Below are positions 57,670-64,000 of a stretch of 64,000 nucleotides of DNA, piece after piece. Every line of letters starts with the position of its first letter. The stretch's first letter is position 1. Source of the stretch: Actinoalloteichus_B caeruleus (lineage in GTDB: Bacteria > Actinomycetota > Actinomycetes > Mycobacteriales > Pseudonocardiaceae). The notes beneath the pieces were generated by a model, which saw only the letters and a program-made list of their open reading frames with translations, was not told the origin of the DNA and searched no databases. The position numbers and the translations under genes were made by a program. Location of the stretch: NCBI RefSeq assembly GCF_000718005.1, contig NZ_JODV01000014.1; one strand, 5' to 3'.

Positions 57670-58074
57670 ACACCGCACCCTAGCGCCGTCGGGTGATGAT
57701 TGGCGTTCGTCCCGGGCCCCGCACGCCCCGCCGGCGGACGCGTCCTCCGACTTCCCGTGCCCGGCGGAACCGTTCCCAGCCCGGTGACCGGAACTCCCCG
57801 GAACGGCCAGGCCCGCCGCGTCGGGCGTGGCCGGCCCTGGCCCTGGCGGGCCGGTGGTCTCCTCCGCGTCGGCATCGCCGCGGTCGGAACGTCCCTCAGC
57901 CGCCCCTGCCCGCCGACCTCGCCCCCCGGCCAGGTCGGTCCCGGCCTCGACGGGTGGCTCAGGCTGCGGGGGGACGGGCCTGCTCGCCCGTCCGGACAGC
58001 CCCAACAGCGCCGTCCTGCCCAGGAAGACGCCAGGAGACGTGCTGCCACCGGCGGGACGGGGGTCCCCGGTCAT
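57670..58074 (-). other. In-frame open leader between nadK and recN
   Basis: From an ATG at 58072-58074 that overlaps the nadK stop (ATGA) the frame is open for 135 codons straight into recN. It encodes Gly/Pro/Ala/Arg/Glu-rich sequence with no domain. Either RecN carries a disordered N-terminal extension, or this is an untranslated spacer holding the recN promoter. The last ~40 bp are AT-richer and include a TAGGGT box just before the recN GTG, which favours the second view. Confidence 0.5.
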
Positions 58075-58967
58075 GCCGGGGGCGGCCCGCGCCAGCCCTG
58101 CACGGGCAGGTCGAACTTGCGGATCAGCCGTTCGGAGAACCTGCCCGGTCGGAGCCGGACGAGGCCGATGGGGCACTCGCCCTCGACGACCTCCACCCGC
58201 GACCCCGGAGGCAGCTCGACGGTGCGACGACCATCACAGCACAGCACGGCGGGATGGCTGTCCGGGGTGACCTCCACCGCCACCACCGAATCCCTCGCGA
58301 CGACCATCGTCTTCGCGAACAGGGCGTGCGCGTTGCTCGGCACGACCAGCATCGCCGGAACCTGGGGCCAGACCACCGGTCCACCGGCGGAGAACGCGTA
58401 GGCGGTGGAACCGGTCGGAGTCGCGCACAGCACCCCGTCACACCCGAACGCCAGCACCGGCCGCCCGTCGACCTCGATCACGGAGTCGATCACCCGCTCC
58501 GGGCTGTTCTTCTCCACGCTGGCCTCGTTGAGCGCCCACGTCTCGGTCAGGACGGCGCCGTTCCACGTCGCCCTGACGTCGATCGTCATCCGCTCCTCGA
58601 CCTGGTAGTCACCGTCGATCACCGCCTGGACGGCCTCCGCGAGGTGCTCGGAGTCCGCCTCGGCGAGGAAACCCACCCGACCGAAGTTGACGCCGAGGAC
58701 CGGAACCCTCGCCGGGCGGGCCAGCTCGGCCGCCCGCAACAGCGTCCCGTCCCCGCCCAGCACGAAGACGAGTTCCGTCCCCACCGCCGCGTAGGGCCCC
58801 GCCTCCACCGTGTTCGGGTACCAGGCGTGGTCGAGGTCAGGGGCCTCCTCTGCCAGCACCCGCAACCTGAAGCCCGCCTCGGTGAACCTCCTGGCCACCT
58901 CGAAGGCGGTGCGCTGGTTGTCCTCACGGCCGGTGTGCACCACCAGCAGGACCTCACGCGCGCTCAC
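58071..58967 (-). CDS. nadK: NAD kinase
   Basis: This 298-residue enzyme phosphorylates NAD+ to NADP+ with ATP or polyphosphate. The catalytic GGDGT motif lies in ELVFVLGGDGTLLRAAELAR; the NE/D motif is TWALNEASVEKNSPERVIDS, and the Gly-rich site is CATPTGSTAYAFSAGGPVVW. The start GTG overlaps the tlyA stop by four bases. It supplies NADP for gnd and biosynthesis, among others. Position equals Rv1695. Confidence 0.95.
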   Translation of the reverse strand: MSAREVLLVVHTGREDNQRTAFEVARRFTEAGFRLRVLAEEAPDLDHAWYPNTVEAGPYAAVGTELVFVLGGDGTLLRAAELARPARVPVLGVNFGRVGFLAEADSEHLAEAVQAVIDGDYQVEERMTIDVRATWNGAVLTETWALNEASVEKNSPERVIDSVIEVDGRPVLAFGCDGVLCATPTGSTAYAFSAGGPVVWPQVPAMLVVPSNAHALFAKTMVVARDSVVAVEVTPDSHPAVLCCDGRRTVELPPGSRVEVVEGECPIGLVRLRPGRFSERLIRKFDLPVQGWRGPPPA

Positions 58968-59860
58968 GCGGGCCCCGACCTGACCGCGTCCCAGACGAGC
59001 TCCCGCACGCGGTCCGCCTCCTCCCGGTCGTCCCGAACACCGGCCCGCCCCGCACCGCCCCCGGACTCCGGCACGTCACCGCCCGGCGACGCCGCCCCCT
59101 CCCCGGTCGGGGACGCGGTGAACCACACGAAGTACTCGACGTTGCCGGAGGGACCCGGCAACGGGCTGGCGGTCACCGCCCGCGCCCGCAGGCCGAGCGG
59201 CCGGGCCGCGTCGATCACCGATCGGACCGCCTCGGCCCGCAACTCCGGGTCGCGGACGACACCACCGCTCCCCAACCGTTCGCGACCCACCTCGAACTGC
59301 GGTTTGACCATCGGCACCAGGTCGGCGCCCGGCGCGGCGCACGCCGCCAGGGCGGGCAGCACGAGCCGCAGCGAGATGAAGGACAGGTCCGCGACGACGA
59401 GACCGACGGGACCACCGATGGTCTCCGCGTCGATCCCGCGCACGTTCGTCCGGTCCAGCACGGTCACCCGTTCGTCGGTCCGCAGCCGCCACGCGAGCTG
59501 GCCGTAGCCGACGTCCACCGCGACCACCTCCCCGGCCCCCGCGCGGAGGAGGACGTCGGTGAACCCGCCCGTGGAGGCACCGGCGTCCAGGCACCGGCGG
59601 CCCGCGACCGCCAGCCCGCCGCCCTCGAATGCCTCGAGCGCGCCGAGCAACTTGTGGGCCCCCCGGGATGCCCACCCCGGGTCATCCGCCGCCTCGGACA
59701 CCACCAGCGGCGCGTCAGCCGTCACCGCGGTCGCCGGTTTGGTCGCCACCGCGCCGCGCACCGTCACCCGGCCGGCGGCGACCAGCTCGGAGGCGTGGTC
59801 ACGTGACCGGGCGAGACCCCGGCGGACCAGCTCGGCGTCCAACCTCGCACGTCGTGGCAC
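58964..59860 (-). CDS. tlyA: TlyA rRNA 2'-O-methyltransferase
   Basis: This 298-residue enzyme methylates ribose in 16S and 23S rRNA (C1409 and C1920 in mycobacteria) and thereby sets capreomycin and viomycin sensitivity. The N-terminal S4 RNA-binding domain (1-60) is RLDAELVRRGLARSRDHASE. The linker and first catalytic Lys are in ASRGAHKLLGALEAF; SAM motif CLDAGASTGGFTDVLL; catalytic Asp in VADLSFISLRLVLP; Lys in MVKPQFEVGRE. A roughly 40-residue Gly/Glu-rich insert precedes the C-terminus. Confidence 0.94.
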   Translation of the reverse strand: MPRRARLDAELVRRGLARSRDHASELVAAGRVTVRGAVATKPATAVTADAPLVVSEAADDPGWASRGAHKLLGALEAFEGGGLAVAGRRCLDAGASTGGFTDVLLRAGAGEVVAVDVGYGQLAWRLRTDERVTVLDRTNVRGIDAETIGGPVGLVVADLSFISLRLVLPALAACAAPGADLVPMVKPQFEVGRERLGSGGVVRDPELRAEAVRSVIDAARPLGLRARAVTASPLPGPSGNVEYFVWFTASPTGEGAASPGGDVPESGGGAGRAGVRDDREEADRVRELVWDAVRSGPA

Positions 59861-59869
59861 TGGTTCACC

Positions 59870-60061
59870 TCAGAGTCGGTCGACGTCCGCGAGCGCGGCG
59901 GCCAGCGCCGCGTGCACCGCGTCGAAACGGGCGACGTGCTCCTCCGGGGGCAGCGCGTCGAGGTCGGCGAGCCCCGCCATCGCCTCATCGATCCCGCCGA
60001 CGACATCGGCGGGGCGAGCGACGGCGAACAGCATCGGGCTGGGCGTGCTGTCAGAGTTCAT
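59870..60061 (-). CDS. Small conserved actinobacterial protein
   Basis: This 63-residue protein from the ATG at 60061 contains PMLFAVARPADVVGGIDEAM and then LADLDALPPEEHVARFDAVH and AALAAALADVDRL, a helical, acidic composition. It occupies the position of Rv1693 between the HAD phosphatase and tlyA, nine bp upstream of tlyA, so it is most likely co-translated. No function is known; a coiled or helical adaptor is a guess. Confidence 0.8.
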   Translation of the reverse strand: MNSDSTPSPMLFAVARPADVVGGIDEAMAGLADLDALPPEEHVARFDAVHAALAAALADVDRL

Positions 60062-60216
60062 CCCCAGCGCACTCCTGCTCCACTCTGGTGCGGACCGTTC
60101 CACCGCACCGGCGGCGGCCCCGACAACGCTACCGAATCTCCTCCGACGCGGAGGAACCGCTGGTTCCCGGCGCACACCCGTCCGCCCGGTCCAGCGGCGA
60201 ACCAGCTCGGGCCGGC

Positions 60217-61314
60217 TCAGTCCCCGACCACGGGGACGCGGAGCGCCCGCAGCGCGGCCGCCGAGGAGTCGTCGACGGCCACCACCGCGCCCGGGTCCCC
60301 CCCGACCGGCCACCAGGCCGCGCACAGCGCCAGCAACAACCCGAGCGACGACGGCGCGTGGGCCCCGCCGGCGTGCCGGACGACCAACCGGCCTTCCGCA
60401 CCCGGCTCCGCGGACCTCTCCACCACCCAGGCCCCGGCCGGGCCGTCCGCGTCGACCGGGCTCTCCCCACGCGGCAGGGCCCCGTGGGCGTGCGGCGCGT
60501 GCAGGGCCGCGAGGTCCCAGGCGACGTGGTCCGGTCGTTCCTCCTCCACGCAGGCGAGCAGATCCCGGCCGGTGCAGACCCCGCTGAGCACCAGCAGGGA
60601 GGCCAGCCCGGCGTTGCGAGCACCGGCGATGTCGGTGTCCAGGCGGTCGCCGACCACGAGGGGACGCCGGAAGCCCGCGCCGCGAACGGCCTGGTCGAAC
60701 AGCGGCCGCCTCGGTTTGCCGGCCACGAGCGGCTCCGCACCGGTGGCCGTGCGCAACGCGGCGACCATCGAACCGTTCCCGGGCAGCTGACCGACGTCGG
60801 TGGGAACCGTCGGATCCAGGTTGCACGCCACCCACAGGCCGCCGCCCCGGATGACCCGGCAGGCGGCGGCGAGGTCCCGCCACCCCGTCTCCGGGGAGTG
60901 CCCCTGCACGACGGCCACGGCCGAGCCCGGATCGTCGAGCTCACCGGCGCGCACCGGCCGGAGCCCGACGGCGGACACCTCGGCGCGCAACGCCTCGGTA
61001 CCCACCACCGCCACCGTGCTGCCGGGAGCGAGTCGCTCGGCGAGCACCGAGGCACCCGCCTGGGCACTGGTGCTCACCTCAGCGGGGGCCGCCGCGAAGC
61101 CCAGCTCCACGAGGTGCTCGGCCACCGCCTCCGGCGGGCGTGCCGCGTTGTTGGTGACGTACCGGAAGCGGGTGCCCCGGGCCGAGGCGGCGCGCAGCGC
61201 GTCGACCGCGCCCGGCACCGCCTCCCTGCCCTGGTAGACGGTGCCGTCCAGGTCGAGCAACAACGCGTCGTACCGGTCGAGGTAGTCGGGACCGGGGTCG
61301 CCCGCTTCCGTCAT
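60217..61314 (-). CDS. HAD-IIA family phosphatase
   Basis: This 365-residue NagD-like phosphatase has the nucleophile motif LLLDLDGTVYQGREAVPGAV (Asp21, Asp23), the second HAD motif in YVTNNAARPPEAVAEHLVEL, a C2 cap, LVAGKPRRPLFDQAV and the metal motif VGDRLDTDIAGARNAG. The M. tuberculosis orthologue Rv1692 in the same place is a glycerol-3-phosphate phosphatase, so membrane-lipid turnover is the best guess. The last ~85 residues form an extra C-terminal domain. Its ATG overlaps the TPR gene stop by one base. Confidence 0.9.
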   Translation of the reverse strand: MTEAGDPGPDYLDRYDALLLDLDGTVYQGREAVPGAVDALRAASARGTRFRYVTNNAARPPEAVAEHLVELGFAAAPAEVSTSAQAGASVLAERLAPGSTVAVVGTEALRAEVSAVGLRPVRAGELDDPGSAVAVVQGHSPETGWRDLAAACRVIRGGGLWVACNLDPTVPTDVGQLPGNGSMVAALRTATGAEPLVAGKPRRPLFDQAVRGAGFRRPLVVGDRLDTDIAGARNAGLASLLVLSGVCTGRDLLACVEEERPDHVAWDLAALHAPHAHGALPRGESPVDADGPAGAWVVERSAEPGAEGRLVVRHAGGAHAPSSLGLLLALCAAWWPVGGDPGAVVAVDDSSAAALRALRVPVVGD

Positions 61315-63827
61315 CAGTCCTCCTGGTTCGGCCGGTGCTCGGTCTCAGCCTCTCCCGCGTGGTCCCGTCCGTCCAGGTTCCCCTCGGAGGGGACCTCCGG
61401 CGACGGGGAGGCGGACCCGCCGGGAGGAACACCGCCGTCGGCTCCCGTTCCGGTGGCCTCCTCGCGGCCGGTGTCGGCGGCGCCGGCGTCCTCGGCACTC
61501 GGCGTGCCCGGCTCGTCCGCCGCCGTCCCCGCCGCACGGTCTCCGGAGGGAGAACCGCTCGCGGGGCCGGACCGCTCGGGTGCCCGGGCGGTGGTCCCTC
61601 CGGCCGGGCGCTCGGCGCGGGAGGTGGACTTCGGCAGGGGAGTCCCCTCGATCGTCCGGCCGAGTTCGGAGGCCAGTTCCACCGCACGGTCGTCGGCGTC
61701 GGTCTCGTCCTCGGAGTCGGCCTGGGCGGCGTTGATGAACCACCGCAGCGCCTCCTCCCCTCGGTCGGCCGCCAGCAGGTTGTCCGCGTAGGCGTAGAAG
61801 AGCCGAGCGCTCCACGGCTGGGGCCGCGCCGGGTCGAGGTCCGCACCCTGCAACTCCACGACCGCCGCGTCGAGCTGGCCCATGTCACGGCGGGCACCGG
61901 CCACGACGATCCGGAGTTCCACCGCCTGGTCCGCCGGCAGCTGCCGGGCCTCCGGGGTCCGCGCCAGGTCCAGGGCCCGTTCCGGCCTTCCCAGGGCGCG
62001 TTCGCAGTCGGCCATCACGGCGACGTGCCCGGGACCTCCGGCCAGCCGGCGGGCCGCGCGCAACTCCACCAACGCCTCGTTCCACTCCCCGGCGTGGTAG
62101 GCGGCCAGCCCGGCCGCCTCGCGCACCACACCCACCCGGGCCGCCTTCCGGCGGGCGAACCTGGCGTGCAGCAGTGCCCGCTCCGGATCGGAGTCGAGCA
62201 GCGCGCCGGTGGCGACGAGGTGCCTGGCGACGAGATCCGCCATCACCTTGGGCATCCCCAACAGCGAGCGCCGCACCTCGGTGTCCAGGTCACCGGCCTC
62301 CACCTCGTCCGGCAGTTCCGGCATCGGGTCCTGGGTCACCACGTCCTCGGCGGTCTCCGCCCCGTCCTCGGCACGGGGACGTCGCGGGGCGTCCCGCCGG
62401 TCGTCCCGCCCGCGATGGGGGCGGTCACCGCCCGGTCGCCCGCTCCTGCCGTCCCTCCCCTCGGCCCGGTACCCGGACTGGCGGTCGGACGACGAGCGCT
62501 CGCCCGGGCCACGCCGGTCGTCCCGACGGGGACGCTCGTCCCGGCCCCGATCGCCGCGCGGGGCGCCCGATCCGGAACCCCGGTAGTCGTCCCGACCCCT
62601 GCGGTCGTCGTCCCGGTGACGCTCGCGGTCGCGGTAGCGCGATTCCGACGGGCGGGCCGAGGCGGCGCCACCGCGGTCCCAGCGTTCGCCTCCGCTCTGG
62701 CGTTCCCGCCTTGGCGCACCGCCCCGGTCGTCGCGACGGTCGCGGAAGTCCCGACCGCCCCGGTCGTCGCGACGGTCGCGGAAGTCCCGACCGCCCCGGT
62801 CATCCCGACGGTCACGGAAGTCCCGACCGCCCTGGCGGTCACGATCGTCGCGGCGGTCACCCCGGTCGAAGGTCCGTTGCGGACGCGCGGAGCTCCGGCC
62901 GTCCCGTCCGTCCCGATCCCTGGGGCGGTCATCCCGCCGGAAGTCCCGCCGGTCGCCCCGGTCCGAACCCCCCCGCTCACGGGTGCCCTCGCCGCGCGGC
63001 CCAGCCCGGAAACCCCGGTTGTCGTCGCGCCGCCACTCCCGCCGGTCATCGCCCCGCCCACCAGGCGGGCCCTGCCGCCGGGGACGGTCGTCCGACGAAC
63101 GCGCGTCCCGGTCGCGGTCCCTGAAACCACCGCGACGGTCCGCGCCGCCCCGGAACCCGCCGTCGCGGTCATCACGGCGGTTCCCACCCGGCCTGTCGCC
63201 GAAGGACCGACGCGGCCGATCGCCGCCGTACCCGCCGGAGGGCCGGCGGTCGTCCCTGGAGTCGTCACGGCGGAAACCGCCGCCCTGGTTCCGGTCACCC
63301 GACCTGGGCCCACCACGCGGTCGGTCGCGGGACTCCCCGCGCTCCCAGCCACGCGATCCCCGGTCGTCGCCCCGGTCCTGTCGCCGGTCGCCACCGCCGC
63401 CGGCGAAGCGACGGTCACCGCGAGGAGGCCCGTCGTTCCGGAAGGGCCGCCCATCCGGGCCGCCCCGGCGCGGCCGGTCACCCTCGCCGGCGGGACGTCG
63501 GTCGAACCGCCCGCGACCCTCGTCCCGAGGCCGCTGGCCACCGGAACCTCCCTGCTCCCCGGACCGACGACGGTCACCGCGCGGGGGCTGCCCCCGGTCG
63601 CCACGACGTTCGCCGTCCCGGGAGCTCCGCTCGTTCCAGTCGCGTGAACGATCAGCGGCCCCGCCGTTCCCACCGGAACGCCGGTCGCGGGAGCGGTCCG
63701 CGCGGAACCCCCGGTCGCCTCCCTCGCCACGCTCACGGCGTGGCCGGCCCTGGCCGCCACCCCCGTTGCCGTGGCGGGGACCGGACGAACGATCGCGGTC
63801 GACGGGGCCTTCCCCTGACGTGGACAC
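61314..63827 (-). CDS. TPR protein with ~500-residue Arg/Gly/Asp-rich disordered region
   Basis: This protein of 837 residues starts from the GTG at 63825-63827, chosen for AGGAGG four bases upstream. Residues 1 to about 500 are almost wholly Arg, Gly and Asp with some Ser/Pro/Phe: many RGG/RG and DRRDDR units (GGRDFRDRRDDR three times in tandem), GGFRRDD and GYGGDRPRRS. A folded TPR-like domain follows (about 505-725): LLGMPKVMADLVARHLVATG, AAYHAGEWNEALVELRAARR, ADCERALGRPERALDLAR, AYADNLLAADRGEEALRWFI. A ~110-residue acidic Ser/Gly/Glu tail ends it. It is at the Rv1691 position; RG-rich regions bind RNA and drive condensation, so a role in RNA or ribosome biology is inferred. Confidence 0.85.
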   Translation of the reverse strand: MSTSGEGPVDRDRSSGPRHGNGGGGQGRPRRERGEGGDRGFRADRSRDRRSGGNGGAADRSRDWNERSSRDGERRGDRGQPPRGDRRRSGEQGGSGGQRPRDEGRGRFDRRPAGEGDRPRRGGPDGRPFRNDGPPRGDRRFAGGGGDRRQDRGDDRGSRGWERGESRDRPRGGPRSGDRNQGGGFRRDDSRDDRRPSGGYGGDRPRRSFGDRPGGNRRDDRDGGFRGGADRRGGFRDRDRDARSSDDRPRRQGPPGGRGDDRREWRRDDNRGFRAGPRGEGTRERGGSDRGDRRDFRRDDRPRDRDGRDGRSSARPQRTFDRGDRRDDRDRQGGRDFRDRRDDRGGRDFRDRRDDRGGRDFRDRRDDRGGAPRRERQSGGERWDRGGAASARPSESRYRDRERHRDDDRRGRDDYRGSGSGAPRGDRGRDERPRRDDRRGPGERSSSDRQSGYRAEGRDGRSGRPGGDRPHRGRDDRRDAPRRPRAEDGAETAEDVVTQDPMPELPDEVEAGDLDTEVRRSLLGMPKVMADLVARHLVATGALLDSDPERALLHARFARRKAARVGVVREAAGLAAYHAGEWNEALVELRAARRLAGGPGHVAVMADCERALGRPERALDLARTPEARQLPADQAVELRIVVAGARRDMGQLDAAVVELQGADLDPARPQPWSARLFYAYADNLLAADRGEEALRWFINAAQADSEDETDADDRAVELASELGRTIEGTPLPKSTSRAERPAGGTTARAPERSGPASGSPSGDRAAGTAADEPGTPSAEDAGAADTGREEATGTGADGGVPPGGSASPSPEVPSEGNLDGRDHAGEAETEHRPNQED
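62722..62829. repeat. Three tandem 36-bp repeats inside the RG-rich region
   Basis: Copies at 62722-62757, 62758-62793 (identical) and 62794-62829 (a few substitutions) each encode GGRDFRDRRDDR on the minus strand. A further degenerate copy follows. The size is a multiple of three, so copy-number change keeps the frame. Confidence 0.9.
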
Positions 63828-63907
63828 CTGTCCTCCTAGACGAACACCGATGGCTTGGTCCACCGTAACTACCCGCGCCGGGCGACCCCACCCACCTCAG
63901 CGCGCAC

Positions 63908-63974
63908 AAAAAAAGTGGGTGGAGGAGAACCGGGAGCACCCACCAGGTGCTCAACCACATTCCCCTCCACCCAC
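63908..63974 (-). terminator. Intrinsic terminator of an rRNA operon
   Basis: Read on the minus strand, GTGGGTGGAGG (complement of 63964-63974) pairs perfectly with CCTCCACCCAC (complement of 63915-63925) and is followed at once by seven T (63908-63914). The large loop carries an inner hairpin GAGCACC/GGTGCTC (63934-63952). It follows the 5S rRNA end by 11 bp. This is a canonical hairpin plus T tract, rare among actinobacterial protein genes. The remaining 63828-63907 should hold the promoter of the TPR gene. Confidence 0.85.
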
Positions 63975-63985
63975 CGGTGAAAGAA

Positions 63986-64000
63986 AGTTCGGCGGCGTCC
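63986..64000 (-). rRNA. rrf: 5S ribosomal RNA, 3' end only
   Basis: On the minus strand the window edge reads GGACGCCGCCGAACT, identical to the conserved 3' terminus of actinobacterial 5S rRNA (the strand that closes helix I, preceded in complete genes by GAGAGTA). Only 15 bases lie in the window; the rest of the 16S-23S-5S operon must be to the right. The strong terminator right after it supports the call. Confidence 0.75.

Noticed and set aside
57600..57720. LexA/SOS box for recN
   Set aside because: A single GAAC is present but no GAAC-N4-GTTC palindrome of the actinobacterial SOS type.
61335..63647. A 770-codon plus-strand frame opposite the TPR gene, rich in Val/Pro/Ala
   Set aside because: It mirrors the repetitive Arg/Gly/Asp codons of the real gene; no start signal or fold.

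Overview
The window is chromosomal DNA of a high-GC actinomycete. Three things support this: strong G/C bias at third codon positions, many GTG and TTG starts, and actinobacterial families throughout (DUF5685, CoaE fused to GrpB, RsbW/SigF, PknB-type kinase with a septum-formation domain, MctB, SteA). The right half keeps the gene order known from Mycobacterium tuberculosis Rv1691 to Rv1711. An exact genus cannot be read from the sequence; a Pseudonocardiales-like organism fits best, as an inference. I see no prophage, insertion sequence, CRISPR array or complete tRNA gene.

Layout, left to right. 1-2.2 kb: a truncated DUF5685 gene and two tandem DUF402-type genes, the second strongly diverged. 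2.3-9.8 kb: coaE and rpsA leftward, then a methyltransferase, a GNAT protein and a Tat-exported beta-propeller rightward, ending in a GC-rich stretch without genes. 9.8-16.8 kb: polA with a small VOC protein, a hotdog thioesterase, an SRPBCC protein, apt and a BCCT osmolyte transporter. 17.3-21.1 kb: a membrane Ser/Thr kinase, a stress-type SRPBCC gene behind a SigF-like promoter, and the rsbW-sigF pair. 21.1-26.9 kb: a DUF4429/SHOCT protein, gnd, an iron-box-controlled DUF2218 gene, a short accessory-looking patch (one membrane protein and a frameshifted remnant), and a DUF368 polyprenyl-phosphate transporter. 27-32.8 kb: tesB, pyk, VanZ-like and M28 peptidase genes, then a second long gene-free stretch. 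32.8-44 kb: gltBD leftward; divergent from it a cobalamin riboswitch followed by btuFCD, then a type II NADH dehydrogenase. 44.3-63.8 kb: the conserved leftward block rluB-scpB-scpA-parA-xerD-ald-(TM2 gene, opposite strand)-nudix-pyrG-mctB-steA-recN-nadK-tlyA-small ORF-HAD phosphatase-TPR protein. The right edge holds an intrinsic terminator with a T tract on the minus strand and the last ~15 bases of a 5S rRNA, so an rRNA operon lies just outside and is transcribed towards the TPR gene.

How the genes work together. Many genes in the conserved block are translationally coupled by 1- to 11-base overlaps (rluB/scpB, scpB/scpA, xerD/ald, nudix/pyrG, mctB/steA, nadK/tlyA, HAD/TPR). The block joins chromosome segregation, cell separation, DNA repair, NAD(P) and CTP supply and rRNA methylation. 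Nutrient control is visible at two sites: B12 import under a cobalamin riboswitch, and DUF2218 under an IdeR/DtxR-type box. The most unusual protein is the TPR protein at 61.3-63.8 kb. It carries about 500 residues of Arg/Gly/Asp-rich low-complexity sequence directly downstream of the rRNA operon and upstream of the rRNA methyltransferase gene tlyA.
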